A stretch of DNA of 64,000 bases from JACQFV01 sp964593585 (lineage in GTDB: Bacteria; Zixibacteria; MSB-5A5; WJJR01), in contig CAZQIZ010000011.1 in assembly GCA_964593585.1 (NCBI GenBank), forward strand, positions 1 through 64,000, written 5' to 3'. Positions 15,881-23,461 of this stretch are shown piece by piece; within the stretch, counting starts at the first letter, position 1, and each line of letters opens with the position of its first letter. The position numbers were made by a program, and so were the translations under genes. The notes under the pieces are model-generated. The model worked only from the letters and a program-made list of their open reading frames with translations. It ran no database searches and had not been told where the DNA came from.

Positions 15881-16420
15881 ATGCCCGGGTTGTGCGATTC
15901 CCTGGTGCGGGAGCATGAGACCATCGAACGCGCCCTCGACATGCTGGAAGCCCGTGCGCGCGCCGTGGCCGAAGGCGCCCCGGTCGACACCGGCTACTTC
16001 ACCGCCGCGATCGGCTTCGTCCGCCATTTTGCCGACGGGCTCCACCATCAGAAGGAGGAGCAGGTCCTCTTCCCCGCCCTTTGCGAGGCCGGCATGCCGC
16101 GGGACGCCGGCCCGGTCGCGGTCATGCTCTCCGAGCACGACGAGGGACGTGGGCATATCCGGGCCATGGAGGTGGCGCTGACGCCCGCCGCCGGCGGCGA
16201 CATGGCGGCGCGTCGGCAGCTGATCCGTGAGGCCCTGGCCTATGTCGCGCTGCTGCGCGCCCACATTCAATAGGAGAACATGATCCTCTTCCCGATGGCC
16301 GAGCGCGCCCTCGATCCGGCCAGCCAGGAGCGTCTGCTCCGGCAATTTGCCGCGTTGGAAGAGCGTGAGCGCGTCCGCAGCCAGTCGCAGCGCGACTGGG
16401 TCGACTCGCTGACAACCTGA
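15881..16420 (+). pseudogene. Hemerythrin-domain protein interrupted by an in-frame amber codon
   Basis: ATG 15881 follows AGGAGG by seven bases. The frame encodes a hemerythrin-type four-helix bundle with LVREHETIE, then FVRHFADGLHHQKEEQVLFP, then SEHDEGRGHI. At 16271-16273 a TAG follows the residues RAHIQ, and the same frame continues ENMILFPMAERAL to a TGA at 16418-16420. The family motif at this place is HI-x-KEN-x-LFPMA, so the stop replaces a single residue (usually Lys) inside the last helix. The upstream product (about 130 aa) would lack the last iron-ligand helix. It is divergent from the Rrf2 gene, and hemerythrins of this type bind O2, NO or iron. Decay, sequencing error or readthrough are all possible. 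Confidence 0.8.
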
Positions 16421-16448
16421 CAACCGTCGTGTTGCCACTCCTCGTCGT

Positions 16449-16476
16449 GCGCCCGCCGTCAGCGGATGGCGGGCGC
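16449..16476 (+). terminator. Hairpin after the hemerythrin gene
   Basis: A perfect nine-base stem (GCGCCCGCC at 16449-16457 with GGCGGGCGC at 16468-16476) and a ten-base loop, followed by TTGCATT rather than a real T-run. It lies 29 bases beyond the distal hemerythrin stop and just before the promoter of the next gene. Confidence 0.55.
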
Positions 16477-16504
16477 TTGCATTATCGGACGCAATCGCTA
16501 TACT
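16477..16504 (+). promoter_or_regulatory. Sigma70-type promoter of the patatin gene
   Basis: TTGCAT (16477-16482), a 16-base spacer and TATACT (16499-16504) match the -35/-10 consensus well. They lie about 65 bases upstream of the patatin start, which has its own RBS (CGGAGGGAGCG). Confidence 0.6.
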
Positions 16505-16568
16505 TTCGCTCCTGATTCGTGGACGCGCGAAACGGAATCCAAGGAACGAGCATCGATCGGAGGGAGCG

Positions 16569-17504
16569 ATGAGCGCATATCGCATTCTGTCCATGGACGG
16601 CGGGGGGATTCGTGGGTTGATCACCGCCATCCTCATTCAGCGGCTGTCCCAATCACCCGGCTTGAGCGGGTGGCTGAACCAGGCCGATCTTCTGGCGGGG
16701 ACATCGACCGGCGGCCTTCTGGCGCTCGGTATCGCCAAGGGGCTGGACATCGCGGTCATCCGCGAGCTGTATGAGAAGAAGGGCAAGAAGGTCTTCGACG
16801 ACAGCTGGCTGGATGATGTCTTCGACCTGGGCAAGGTCATCGGCGCCGACTATGGGCTGACTGGGCTGAAAAGCGAACTGAAGGCGATCCTGGGCGAGAC
16901 CAAACTCAAGGACCTGAAGACCAAGGTCCTGATCACCGCCTTCGATCTGGACAACGAGGACCCCGATCCATCACGGCGGCGCTGGAAGCCGAAGCTTTTC
17001 CACAATTTCAGGAGCCCGTCGGACCCCGGCGACGGCGATCAATTGGCCTGGAAGGTGGGGGTCTACACCGCCGCGGCTCCGACCTATTTCCCCTCCTTCG
17101 AGGGGTACATCGACGGCGGAGTCTATGCGACCAATCCGAGCATGTGCGCGCTGGCGCAGTCGCAGGATGTCCGACTGCCGAACCGTCCCGCCTTCGGCGA
17201 TGTTGTGTTGTTCTCGCTGGGAACGGGCACGCCGCTGGAGCATGTCCGCGGTCAGACGCTCAATTGGGGGTATGCACAATGGGCCAAACCGCTGGTTAGC
17301 CTCATGCTCGATGGTGTCGCCGGGATTGCCGACTACCAATGCCGCCAACTGCTCGGCGATCGCTACTGCCGTGTCGGACCGGTCTTCCCGCCGGATGTGA
17401 AGATCCCAATGGACGGAGTCGCAAAGATCCAAGAGATGATCGACTTCGCAGATTCCGTCGATCTGAAGCCGGCGGTCGCGTGGCTGAAGGCGCACTGGAT
17501 CTGA
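16569..17504 (+). CDS. Patatin-like phospholipase
   Basis: A 311-residue patatin/cPLA2-type acyl hydrolase. The oxyanion-hole motif GGGIRG is at residues 11-16, the nucleophile elbow GTSTG at 44-48 with Ser46, and the catalytic Asp in IDGG with D182. No signal peptide or membrane helix is seen, so it is probably cytoplasmic. It should hydrolyse acyl esters of phospholipids or similar lipids. Patatins of this kind also act as effectors in some antiphage systems, but no cyclase or sensor gene is adjacent, so a housekeeping lipase is the simpler reading. The gene has its own promoter and terminates 70 bases before the next gene. Confidence 0.9.
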   Translation: MSAYRILSMDGGGIRGLITAILIQRLSQSPGLSGWLNQADLLAGTSTGGLLALGIAKGLDIAVIRELYEKKGKKVFDDSWLDDVFDLGKVIGADYGLTGLKSELKAILGETKLKDLKTKVLITAFDLDNEDPDPSRRRWKPKLFHNFRSPSDPGDGDQLAWKVGVYTAAAPTYFPSFEGYIDGGVYATNPSMCALAQSQDVRLPNRPAFGDVVLFSLGTGTPLEHVRGQTLNWGYAQWAKPLVSLMLDGVAGIADYQCRQLLGDRYCRVGPVFPPDVKIPMDGVAKIQEMIDFADSVDLKPAVAWLKAHWI

Positions 17505-17574
17505 GAGGCCCTACAATCACGGCGGGTGATTAAAGATATGGCGGCTCTGTCGGTCGCTCGGCTGATTACCGGCC

Positions 17575-19227
17575 ATGCCCGCACCCTCCGCCCCGTCAAA
17601 CCTCACGCCGTCCGGTGCTCTGCACCGTGAGATTGGCTGGCATTCCTTTCTACCAAAGGGCCTGGTGCTCCTCACGCTTGCCGCACTCATGCTGTGGGGC
17701 GTTGCACAAATCCTCCGGTACTACCCTGATAATTTCTTCCCGCGCTTCGCAGATGAGGGAATCTATGCCGGCGACGTGCGTCGCCCGACGCAGATTTTCG
17801 CCTCCTACAATGAGAATATCGTCCGCTACGCACCCGCGAAATTGGGCTACGGACTACTGGCCGCAGGATCCTCGGCGTTGCTCGGAGAGAATGGACCAAT
17901 GTACTTGTCGACGATCATGTGGGGCGTTGTGGTTGTGACAACCGCTGCGGCAACGCTGTGGTGGTTTGGATCTGTTGCGGCCGTCATCACGATGGCATTT
18001 CTACTTTACAGCCCCGTCTTCGGGAAATACCTCGCCGAGGCGGGCCCGACAACGACCGCGGCATTCGCGTTTCTGCTCCTGTGGATCGCAAGCGGATGGC
18101 AACGAGCCTGGCTTACGGGGATCTGTGTCGGACTTGCCGCGCTTGTCGACTTCAAATGGGCCATTCCGGCCGGGATCGCCTTCGCGTCCATCGTGTTTGT
18201 CGAGCGGCGAGCAGACGGGTGGCGGCGGGTCGTCCGCGACGTGATGACGGGAATCGCAACCGCATTAGCTGTCATCGCGTTGGCGTTCTGGCTTCACCCA
18301 CCCTATTGGGACTTTCTGCGGGAATACATTTTCCCCCATAGCCGTCTGGTTCGATTCCAGCCGTCACCCGTTGCGATTTACCACCTGTGGCTTTTCGGTG
18401 CGTTACCGGCAGTCGCCGTGGCAGCGCTCGCCTACACTTGGCCGACCGCACGCTCCAGCCTGCCGATTTGTAAATCCACCGCGAAGGATTCGCTTGTCCG
18501 GGTGGCAATTCTCTTGGTCGTGCCAGCGCTTTTCTACTCAGTATTCGGCGTGCACAAAGCCCTGCGCTTCTTCGCAGTGGTCTTTCCGCTGCTATCCGTT
18601 TGCGTGGGGGTCGGGCTCGGCGCTCTGCTTCTCATCGCCTGGCAAGGGGTCGCTCGACTTCGCCATCTCCTGCAGGTGCCTGCTTCAGCACTCATCGCCC
18701 TGGTGGCGGCATGTTTGGTGCATGGCGGATCGGATGGACCGGCTTACCACATGACCTTGGCATCAGGATTTGATACGGCAATCCGGGAGATGAACGCACG
18801 CGGCCTGACCGGCGCAAGCATCAGTTCCTACAATTGGCCGGTCATCACGTATGCCTGGCCAGCGCCGACGGCGCGCGCGCCGTTCGCCATGTGGGGTCCG
18901 CTCGATACTGATCGCTGGCTGATGCTGGCGCCGGCACTTGATCGACCAACGGTCGACCTTCGGGTCCATCTGGGAGGATTCGAGATTGACGCCGACTCGC
19001 TGTGGGTTCACAACACTAAAATCTACCACGGCAAGACCGACTCGCTCTTCAGCGTGCCGTGCACGTTCTATGGCTCCGACTACTTTCTCAGCGAGTTGGT
19101 ATACGACGGGATCGGAGTCTTTCGCCGATGGCGCCGCCAAGCGGCGGAGAATGGAATCATGCTGACAGTCCGGCAGTTTCGCGGCGAGCCGTTCCGATAC
19201 GAGCGGCTCCCGCTGCCGGAGCGTTGA
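17575..19227 (+). CDS. Polytopic GT-C-like glycosyltransferase family membrane protein
   Basis: A 550-residue protein with about ten transmembrane segments between residues 25 and 400, followed by a soluble C-terminal domain of about 150 residues. The first loop contains PRFADEGIYAGDVRR, resembling the acidic catalytic loop of GT-C enzymes (ArnT/PMT type). LVRFQPSPVAIYHLWLFGALP and FGVHKALRFFAVVFPLLSV resemble the later helices of that family. Such enzymes transfer sugars from polyprenyl-phosphate donors on the outer face of the membrane. Donor and acceptor cannot be told. No good ribosome-binding site precedes ATG 17575, so a start a little downstream is possible. It ends seven bases from the convergent Rrf2 gene. 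Confidence 0.7.
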   Translation: MPAPSAPSNLTPSGALHREIGWHSFLPKGLVLLTLAALMLWGVAQILRYYPDNFFPRFADEGIYAGDVRRPTQIFASYNENIVRYAPAKLGYGLLAAGSSALLGENGPMYLSTIMWGVVVVTTAAATLWWFGSVAAVITMAFLLYSPVFGKYLAEAGPTTTAAFAFLLLWIASGWQRAWLTGICVGLAALVDFKWAIPAGIAFASIVFVERRADGWRRVVRDVMTGIATALAVIALAFWLHPPYWDFLREYIFPHSRLVRFQPSPVAIYHLWLFGALPAVAVAALAYTWPTARSSLPICKSTAKDSLVRVAILLVVPALFYSVFGVHKALRFFAVVFPLLSVCVGVGLGALLLIAWQGVARLRHLLQVPASALIALVAACLVHGGSDGPAYHMTLASGFDTAIREMNARGLTGASISSYNWPVITYAWPAPTARAPFAMWGPLDTDRWLMLAPALDRPTVDLRVHLGGFEIDADSLWVHNTKIYHGKTDSLFSVPCTFYGSDYFLSELVYDGIGVFRRWRRQAAENGIMLTVRQFRGEPFRYERLPLPER

Positions 19228-19234
19228 AGGGTTC

Positions 19235-19687
19235 CTACCCCGACGCCCGTTCCGGACCGCAGGCCATTGGCATGTGCATCTGCGTCAGTTCGGCCGCCAA
19301 CTGTTGGATGGTCCAGCGTCCGAGGTACGCATGCAGTTGATTGAACGCATCCTCGAAGAGATGCCGGATCGGGCAGTTGGTCTGGCGCGGGCACTCGGCG
19401 TCGTGGATCACGCAATTGATCGGCGCGTCGGCGCTACGAATGGCGTCCCAGATGTCGGCGACGGTGATCTGATCGGCCGGGCGTGCAAGCGTGTACCCGC
19501 CGTGGGCGCCACGGTAGGTGTGCGCAAGGCCGGCGGCGGTCAGGTGGCACATTATGTTGGCCAGATACTGCCGGGAAATCCCCTGCTCGACCGACAAATC
19601 CTCCAGCGTGGAAAGCCCGCCGCCGGGCTGGGACGCGAGATGAATGATGCAGCGGAGTCCGTAGCGTTCCGCTCGCGTGAAGAGCAT
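19235..19687 (-). CDS. Rrf2-family Fe-S regulator at the end of the hydrogenase operon
   Basis: A 150-residue Rrf2-type regulator. Its N-terminus is MLFTRAERYGLRCIIHLASQP, the recognition helix QGISRQYLANIMCHL, and the wing GAHGGYTLARP. Cysteines C92, C99 and C105 (in CVIHDAECPRQTNCP) match the Fe-S ligand positions of IscR and NsrR. It follows hypA by 27 bases on the same strand, so it is probably the last gene of the Hdr/hydrogenase operon. It is a candidate controller of that operon or of Fe-S supply. It differs clearly from the other Rrf2 protein in the window, so the two are not a recent duplication. Confidence 0.87.
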   Translation of the reverse strand: MLFTRAERYGLRCIIHLASQPGGGLSTLEDLSVEQGISRQYLANIMCHLTAAGLAHTYRGAHGGYTLARPADQITVADIWDAIRSADAPINCVIHDAECPRQTNCPIRHLFEDAFNQLHAYLGRWTIQQLAAELTQMHMPMACGPERASG

Positions 19688-19714
19688 GGCGTGTCGACCT
19701 CCCCCTGAAACTGC

Positions 19715-20062
19715 CTAATCCACCGTGATGTCCGCCACCCGCACATCATGCGCCTCTTCGATTTCCACCGCTGTGCGGCAGCGCGGACAGATGAACACGT
19801 GCCCAATCAGATCGTCATGACGGACGACTTCCACATGCGCGCAGCGCGGGCAGGTGTGCGTAATGTCGAACGGTTCGATCGTCAATTCCGATCCCTGGAA
19901 CGGTGTGCCGGGTGACAGCATGTCAAAGGCCTGACGGATCGATCCTTCGGCCACGGTGCTGCCGAGCCGGAGGCGCAGGCCGCGCACGGTCTGGACTTTG
20001 CGCACATCCATTTCGCGGCTCAGTTGCCCGAGCAGAGACTCCATCAGCGCGTATTCATGCAT
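19715..20062 (-). CDS. hypA: Hydrogenase nickel-insertion protein HypA
   Basis: A 115-residue HypA. It has the N-terminal nickel-binding MHEYALMESLL, the central RGLRLRLGSTVAEGSIRQAFDML, and a zinc finger with two CxxC pairs (CPRC near residue 72 and CPRC near residue 93). It hands nickel to the large subunit during assembly. It overlaps the maturation endopeptidase gene by eight bases. The window contains a second HypA-like gene (62999-63262) that lacks the zinc finger, so this one is the canonical copy. Confidence 0.95.
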   Translation of the reverse strand: MHEYALMESLLGQLSREMDVRKVQTVRGLRLRLGSTVAEGSIRQAFDMLSPGTPFQGSELTIEPFDITHTCPRCAHVEVVRHDDLIGHVFICPRCRTAVEIEEAHDVRVADITVD

Positions 20063-20555
20063 CGACCGGCTCCCTGATGTGATCGTTTGCCAGAATGGCT
20101 TCCACCTCGCTGGCCAAGGGCTGCAAGGCGGCCGCGACTGCGGCCGACATTGCGCCGCCCACGGTCACCGCATCATTCACTTCAATAGCAACCAGGTCGA
20201 TCTGCGAGGGGAATGGCAGCGCCAATTGGCGCGCGACGGCGAACATCTCCGGCAGTCCGGCGTAGTGCGGCGATGGCGAGTAGACCCCGCGCAGGTCGCT
20301 CGGCACAAGCCGGAATATCGAACCGGCCGGGCGTGATCCGGTCTGGATTGCGTCAATGATGACGGCGCGCTGGTAACCCGTCAGCAGATCGAGCAATGCC
20401 ATGCCCGATTGGGCGCTGGCAATCACCGCAATGTCCGGCCCCAGCCGTTCGCGCAAGAGACGCGCGGCCAGAATGCCCACGCCGTCATCGGCCAGGAGTT
20501 CGTTTCCCAGGCAGAGTACGACCGTACGGGGTCGATCAGTCGCGTCGGAGCTCAT
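20055..20555 (-). CDS. [NiFe] hydrogenase maturation endopeptidase (group 3c partner)
   Basis: A protein of about 166 residues of the HyaD/HycI/HoxW family. It starts with a VVLCLGNELLADDGVGILAARLL motif (the GNxxxxDDGxG signature with its metal-binding Asp/Glu) and has VIIDAIQTGSRPAGSI and a late SPSPHYAGLPEMFAVARQL segment. It removes the C-terminal peptide of the adjacent large subunit after nickel insertion. ATG 20555 is preferred; a start at 20579 adds eight residues. The gene overlaps the large-subunit gene by 20 bases, which supports a dedicated pair. Confidence 0.9.
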   Translation of the reverse strand: MSSDATDRPRTVVLCLGNELLADDGVGILAARLLRERLGPDIAVIASAQSGMALLDLLTGYQRAVIIDAIQTGSRPAGSIFRLVPSDLRGVYSPSPHYAGLPEMFAVARQLALPFPSQIDLVAIEVNDAVTVGGAMSAAVAAALQPLASEVEAILANDHIREPVDA

Positions 20556-21999
20556 CGAGCAACCGGTGTTGATGGTCATACAGCCGGACGATCAATGGCA
20601 TTTGCCCGGGCAGGGCGTGCGTCGCACAGCCGTGGCAAGGATCATAGGCGCGAAAACCCATCTCAATCAGATTGAGGATGCCGTCGTCGACTTTGCCATT
20701 GCGAATGGCGCCGCGAGCGGCCTTGTCGACCGACATTGCGATGCGCGCCGCGTTGTTCTGAGTCGCCACAATCAGGTTCGCCTGCGTGATCAGCCCCTGT
20801 GCGTCCGTCTTGTAATGGTGGAACAGCGTGCCGCGCGGCGCCTCCACCACGCCGATCCCCTCGGTCGGCGTCGCGGTCGGAATCTCGCGAAATTCCGGAC
20901 TGGTGATCTCGGAATCCGTCGCCAGCTCGAGACTGCGCTCGGCGGCGTACAGCAACTCGATCACCCGCGCCCAGTGATTGGCCAGCGTGTGATGCACCGG
21001 CCGGCCGCCGAGGGTACGGAAGAACTCGTCGTAGGACTCCTGCGCTTTCGCGGTCGCCATGCCATCGGCGGCGTTGAGACGGGCCAGCGGCGCGACGCAG
21101 TACACCCCGCTGTCGGGGCCGTCGACGAAGCCCTTCCAACCGACATCCTTCAGATAGCAGAACTTGATGTAACTCCAGGGCTCGACATGCTCGGCGACAT
21201 GGTCGAGGTATTCCTGCGCCCGGAAGCGGCTCTGTTGCGAGCCATCGGGACGCACCACGCGGATCTGGCCGTCATAGAAGTTGAGCCGGTTGTTGTCATC
21301 CACCAGGCCCATATAATGGGTGCGATGCGTGTACGCGTCGGAGAGGATCGTTTCGACATACTGCGGGTTTTTCAGCACGATGTCATGGAAGACCTCGATG
21401 CAGAACTGCCCGAAACGGACCGCGTGCTCGGCGCCGGCGATGAACCGCGCCTGATCCGCGGCGGAAATCCCCTTGGCCACCCCGCCCGGCAGACCGAAGA
21501 CCGGGTGGATCACCTTGCCGCCGGCCAGGGAGATCAGTTCCCGCAGCTCTTTGCGCAGGGCGATGACCTCGCGGCCCACCTCCACGCCCACCTTGCCGAG
21601 CACACCGAGGATGTTGCGCTCGGCCTTCGGCGCGGTCGGCCCGACGACGAAATCGGGCCCGCCGAGAAAGAAGAAATGCAGCGCATGATCTTCGACATAA
21701 AAGAGACTGTAAATCAGTTCGCGGATCTTCATCGCCGCCGGCGGGGGCTCGACGTGAAACAGATCGTCGAGCGCCTTGGTCGCCGCCATGTGATGGGCGG
21801 TGGGGCAGACGCCGCAGATACGGTTGGTGATCTGCGGCATGTCCTCGGCGGGACGTCCCACCGCGAAGTTTTCGAAGCCGCGCAATTCCGGAACCTGGAA
21901 GTAGGCGCGATCGACATTGCCGTCATCGTCCAGCAGGATGTCGATCTTGCCATGCCCCTCCAGCCGCGTGATTGGGTCGATGAGGATGCGTTGGCTCAT
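20536..21999 (-). CDS. mvhA: [NiFe] hydrogenase large subunit, group 3c-like (MvhA type)
   Basis: A 487-residue catalytic subunit. The N-terminal nickel ligands are C62 and C65 in RICGVC, and the C-terminal ligands C455 and C458 in DPCHGCATH. A 26-residue tail after H461 is expected to be removed by the adjacent endopeptidase. The family feature LEGHGKIDILLDDDG is near the start. The neighbours MvhD and Hdr subunits place it in cytoplasmic group 3c (methyl-viologen/Hdr-linked), which oxidises H2 and feeds electrons to HdrA through MvhD. It overlaps the small-subunit gene by four bases. Confidence 0.93.
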   Translation of the reverse strand: MSQRILIDPITRLEGHGKIDILLDDDGNVDRAYFQVPELRGFENFAVGRPAEDMPQITNRICGVCPTAHHMAATKALDDLFHVEPPPAAMKIRELIYSLFYVEDHALHFFFLGGPDFVVGPTAPKAERNILGVLGKVGVEVGREVIALRKELRELISLAGGKVIHPVFGLPGGVAKGISAADQARFIAGAEHAVRFGQFCIEVFHDIVLKNPQYVETILSDAYTHRTHYMGLVDDNNRLNFYDGQIRVVRPDGSQQSRFRAQEYLDHVAEHVEPWSYIKFCYLKDVGWKGFVDGPDSGVYCVAPLARLNAADGMATAKAQESYDEFFRTLGGRPVHHTLANHWARVIELLYAAERSLELATDSEITSPEFREIPTATPTEGIGVVEAPRGTLFHHYKTDAQGLITQANLIVATQNNAARIAMSVDKAARGAIRNGKVDDGILNLIEMGFRAYDPCHGCATHALPGQMPLIVRLYDHQHRLLDELRRD

Positions 22000-22985
22000 T
22001 GAGGCGCCTCGCGTCTGGTGTCGGTGGGCATGCGCCGATGAAGCAGGGAGGCCGGCAGGCTGTAGCGATAGATTGTTCCGGTGGGATCGGGGATTCCTTC
22101 AAAGGCGCGGGCGATGGCCTCGGGATTCTCGGCGTTGGCCAGCGACGCGAACGCCGAGATCGCTTTGGCTCCGTAGTCGCGGATGCCATCGACCGGCCCC
22201 ATGCACCCGGTGCAGGGCATCTGTCCGCCGACACAGGCCGCCTCACAGCCGCTGCGTGTCACCGGCCCCATGCACAAAAGCCCCTGCGCCAGCAGGCACA
22301 GCTCGGGATCGACCTTGATGGTGTGCGGACGGTTGAATTTCTCAATCAGGAGTTCATCGGGCTTCGATTCCTTACGCGGGCATTCGTCGCACAGCGCGAT
22401 GTTGGGCGCCAGGACCGAGCCCCTGGGAGGCATCTGCCCCGCAAGCAGCGCCTGCACCGCGCCGACGATCAACTTCACCGGCGGCGGGCACCCCGGCAGG
22501 AAATAATCGACCTCAACCGTCTGCGCCAGCGTACGGACGCTGTCCTGGAATTCGGGCAGCGTCAACATGCCTTTCTCCGTCGGGGTTTCCACCTGCGGTT
22601 CCACCGTGTTGCCCGCGGTGACACTCGGGGCGTCGTGATAGGAGTAGCGCAGAATGTCGCGGCGATCGCAGAGGTTGGCCAGCCCAGGAATACCACCCAA
22701 TTGAGCGCAGCTGCCAAACGCGATCAGGCAAGCGGCCTTGCGACGCATCAGGTGCGCCATCTCGACCTGTTCGGAGGTGCGAATGGCGCCGTTGACGAAG
22801 CAGGCGGCCATTTCGCCATCGGCCATCGCCTCCACATCGCTGCGCTTGAAGTCGAGCGCCACCGGCCAGAAGACGATGTCCACCGCTTCGACGACATCGA
22901 GCACCGCCTCGGCCAGGTCGACCACTGCCTCCTCGCATCCGCCGCAGGAGGCGCACCAGTAGAAGCCGATCTTGGGTTTGCTCAC
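21996..22985 (-). CDS. mvhG: [NiFe] hydrogenase small subunit, group 3c-like (MvhG type)
   Basis: A 329-residue Fe-S subunit without a Tat signal, hence cytoplasmic. The proximal cluster begins with CASCGGC (residues 11-17). The later cluster cysteines are in AFGSCAQLGGIPGLAN, LPGCPPP, ALCDECPR, CLLAQGLLCMGP, GCEAACVGGQMPCTGCMGP. The pattern of cluster-binding cysteines in CMGPVTRSGCEAAC matches the MvhG/FrhG type. It relays electrons from the NiFe site to MvhD. It overlaps both neighbours by four bases, so translation is probably coupled. Confidence 0.93.
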   Translation of the reverse strand: MSKPKIGFYWCASCGGCEEAVVDLAEAVLDVVEAVDIVFWPVALDFKRSDVEAMADGEMAACFVNGAIRTSEQVEMAHLMRRKAACLIAFGSCAQLGGIPGLANLCDRRDILRYSYHDAPSVTAGNTVEPQVETPTEKGMLTLPEFQDSVRTLAQTVEVDYFLPGCPPPVKLIVGAVQALLAGQMPPRGSVLAPNIALCDECPRKESKPDELLIEKFNRPHTIKVDPELCLLAQGLLCMGPVTRSGCEAACVGGQMPCTGCMGPVDGIRDYGAKAISAFASLANAENPEAIARAFEGIPDPTGTIYRYSLPASLLHRRMPTDTRREAPQ

Positions 22986-23461
22986 AGGGCGCCTCCGGCG
23001 CTAACGGCCTCCGGCCGCGGTGTGGGGGCCAGATGCAATGGCCCCAGCGCGCGCAGCCGCGCGCTCATGTCATTGATGACGTGCTGGACACGGTCTCCCT
23101 CCGAGGCGGAGATCCACTCCAACCGGATGCGCTCCTCCTCAATCCCCATCGCCGTGAGCACCTGCTTGAGCATCACGAAACGGCGCAGCGCCTTGTGGTT
23201 GCCTTCCTGGTAGTGGCAATCGCCGGGATGGCAGCCGCCGATGAGCACGCCATCGGCGCCGTGACGGAAGGCGCTCATGACAAACTGCGGATCGATCCGC
23301 CCGGAGCACATCACCCGCACCACGCGGGCATTGGGGGCGTAGAGCATCCGCGCGGTGCCCGCCAGATCGGCGGCGGTGTAAGTGCACCAACTGCAGAAGA
23401 AGGCGACAATCCGTGGCTGAAACTCCCCGTTGCCGCCCACCACTTTCCCGGCGTCAGACAT
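22982..23461 (-). CDS. mvhD: MvhD-type [2Fe-2S] electron-transfer subunit
   Basis: A 159-residue protein from ATG 23461. It contains the MvhD/FlpD cysteine pattern: FFCSWCTYTAADLAG, VRVMCSGRIDP, GCHPGDCHY and RLEWISASEG. In methanogens and bacteria this subunit bridges the Mvh hydrogenase to HdrA and carries a [2Fe-2S] cluster. A longer frame to 23704 would cover the preceding gene and is not needed. It overlaps the HdrA-C fusion gene by eight bases, matching its expected physical partner. Confidence 0.93.
   Translation of the reverse strand: MSDAGKVVGGNGEFQPRIVAFFCSWCTYTAADLAGTARMLYAPNARVVRVMCSGRIDPQFVMSAFRHGADGVLIGGCHPGDCHYQEGNHKALRRFVMLKQVLTAMGIEEERIRLEWISASEGDRVQHVINDMSARLRALGPLHLAPTPRPEAVSAGGAL

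Noticed and set aside
16569..17504. CBASS-type antiphage system (patatin effector)
   Set aside because: No nucleotidyltransferase, ubiquitin-like or sensor gene is adjacent; the neighbours are a hemerythrin and a GT-C-like gene with separate promoters.
20401..22002. Long plus-strand open frame opposite the hydrogenase large subunit
   Set aside because: The minus strand holds a complete hydrogenase with metal ligands. The opposite frame is open because of high-GC codon use and shows no family features.
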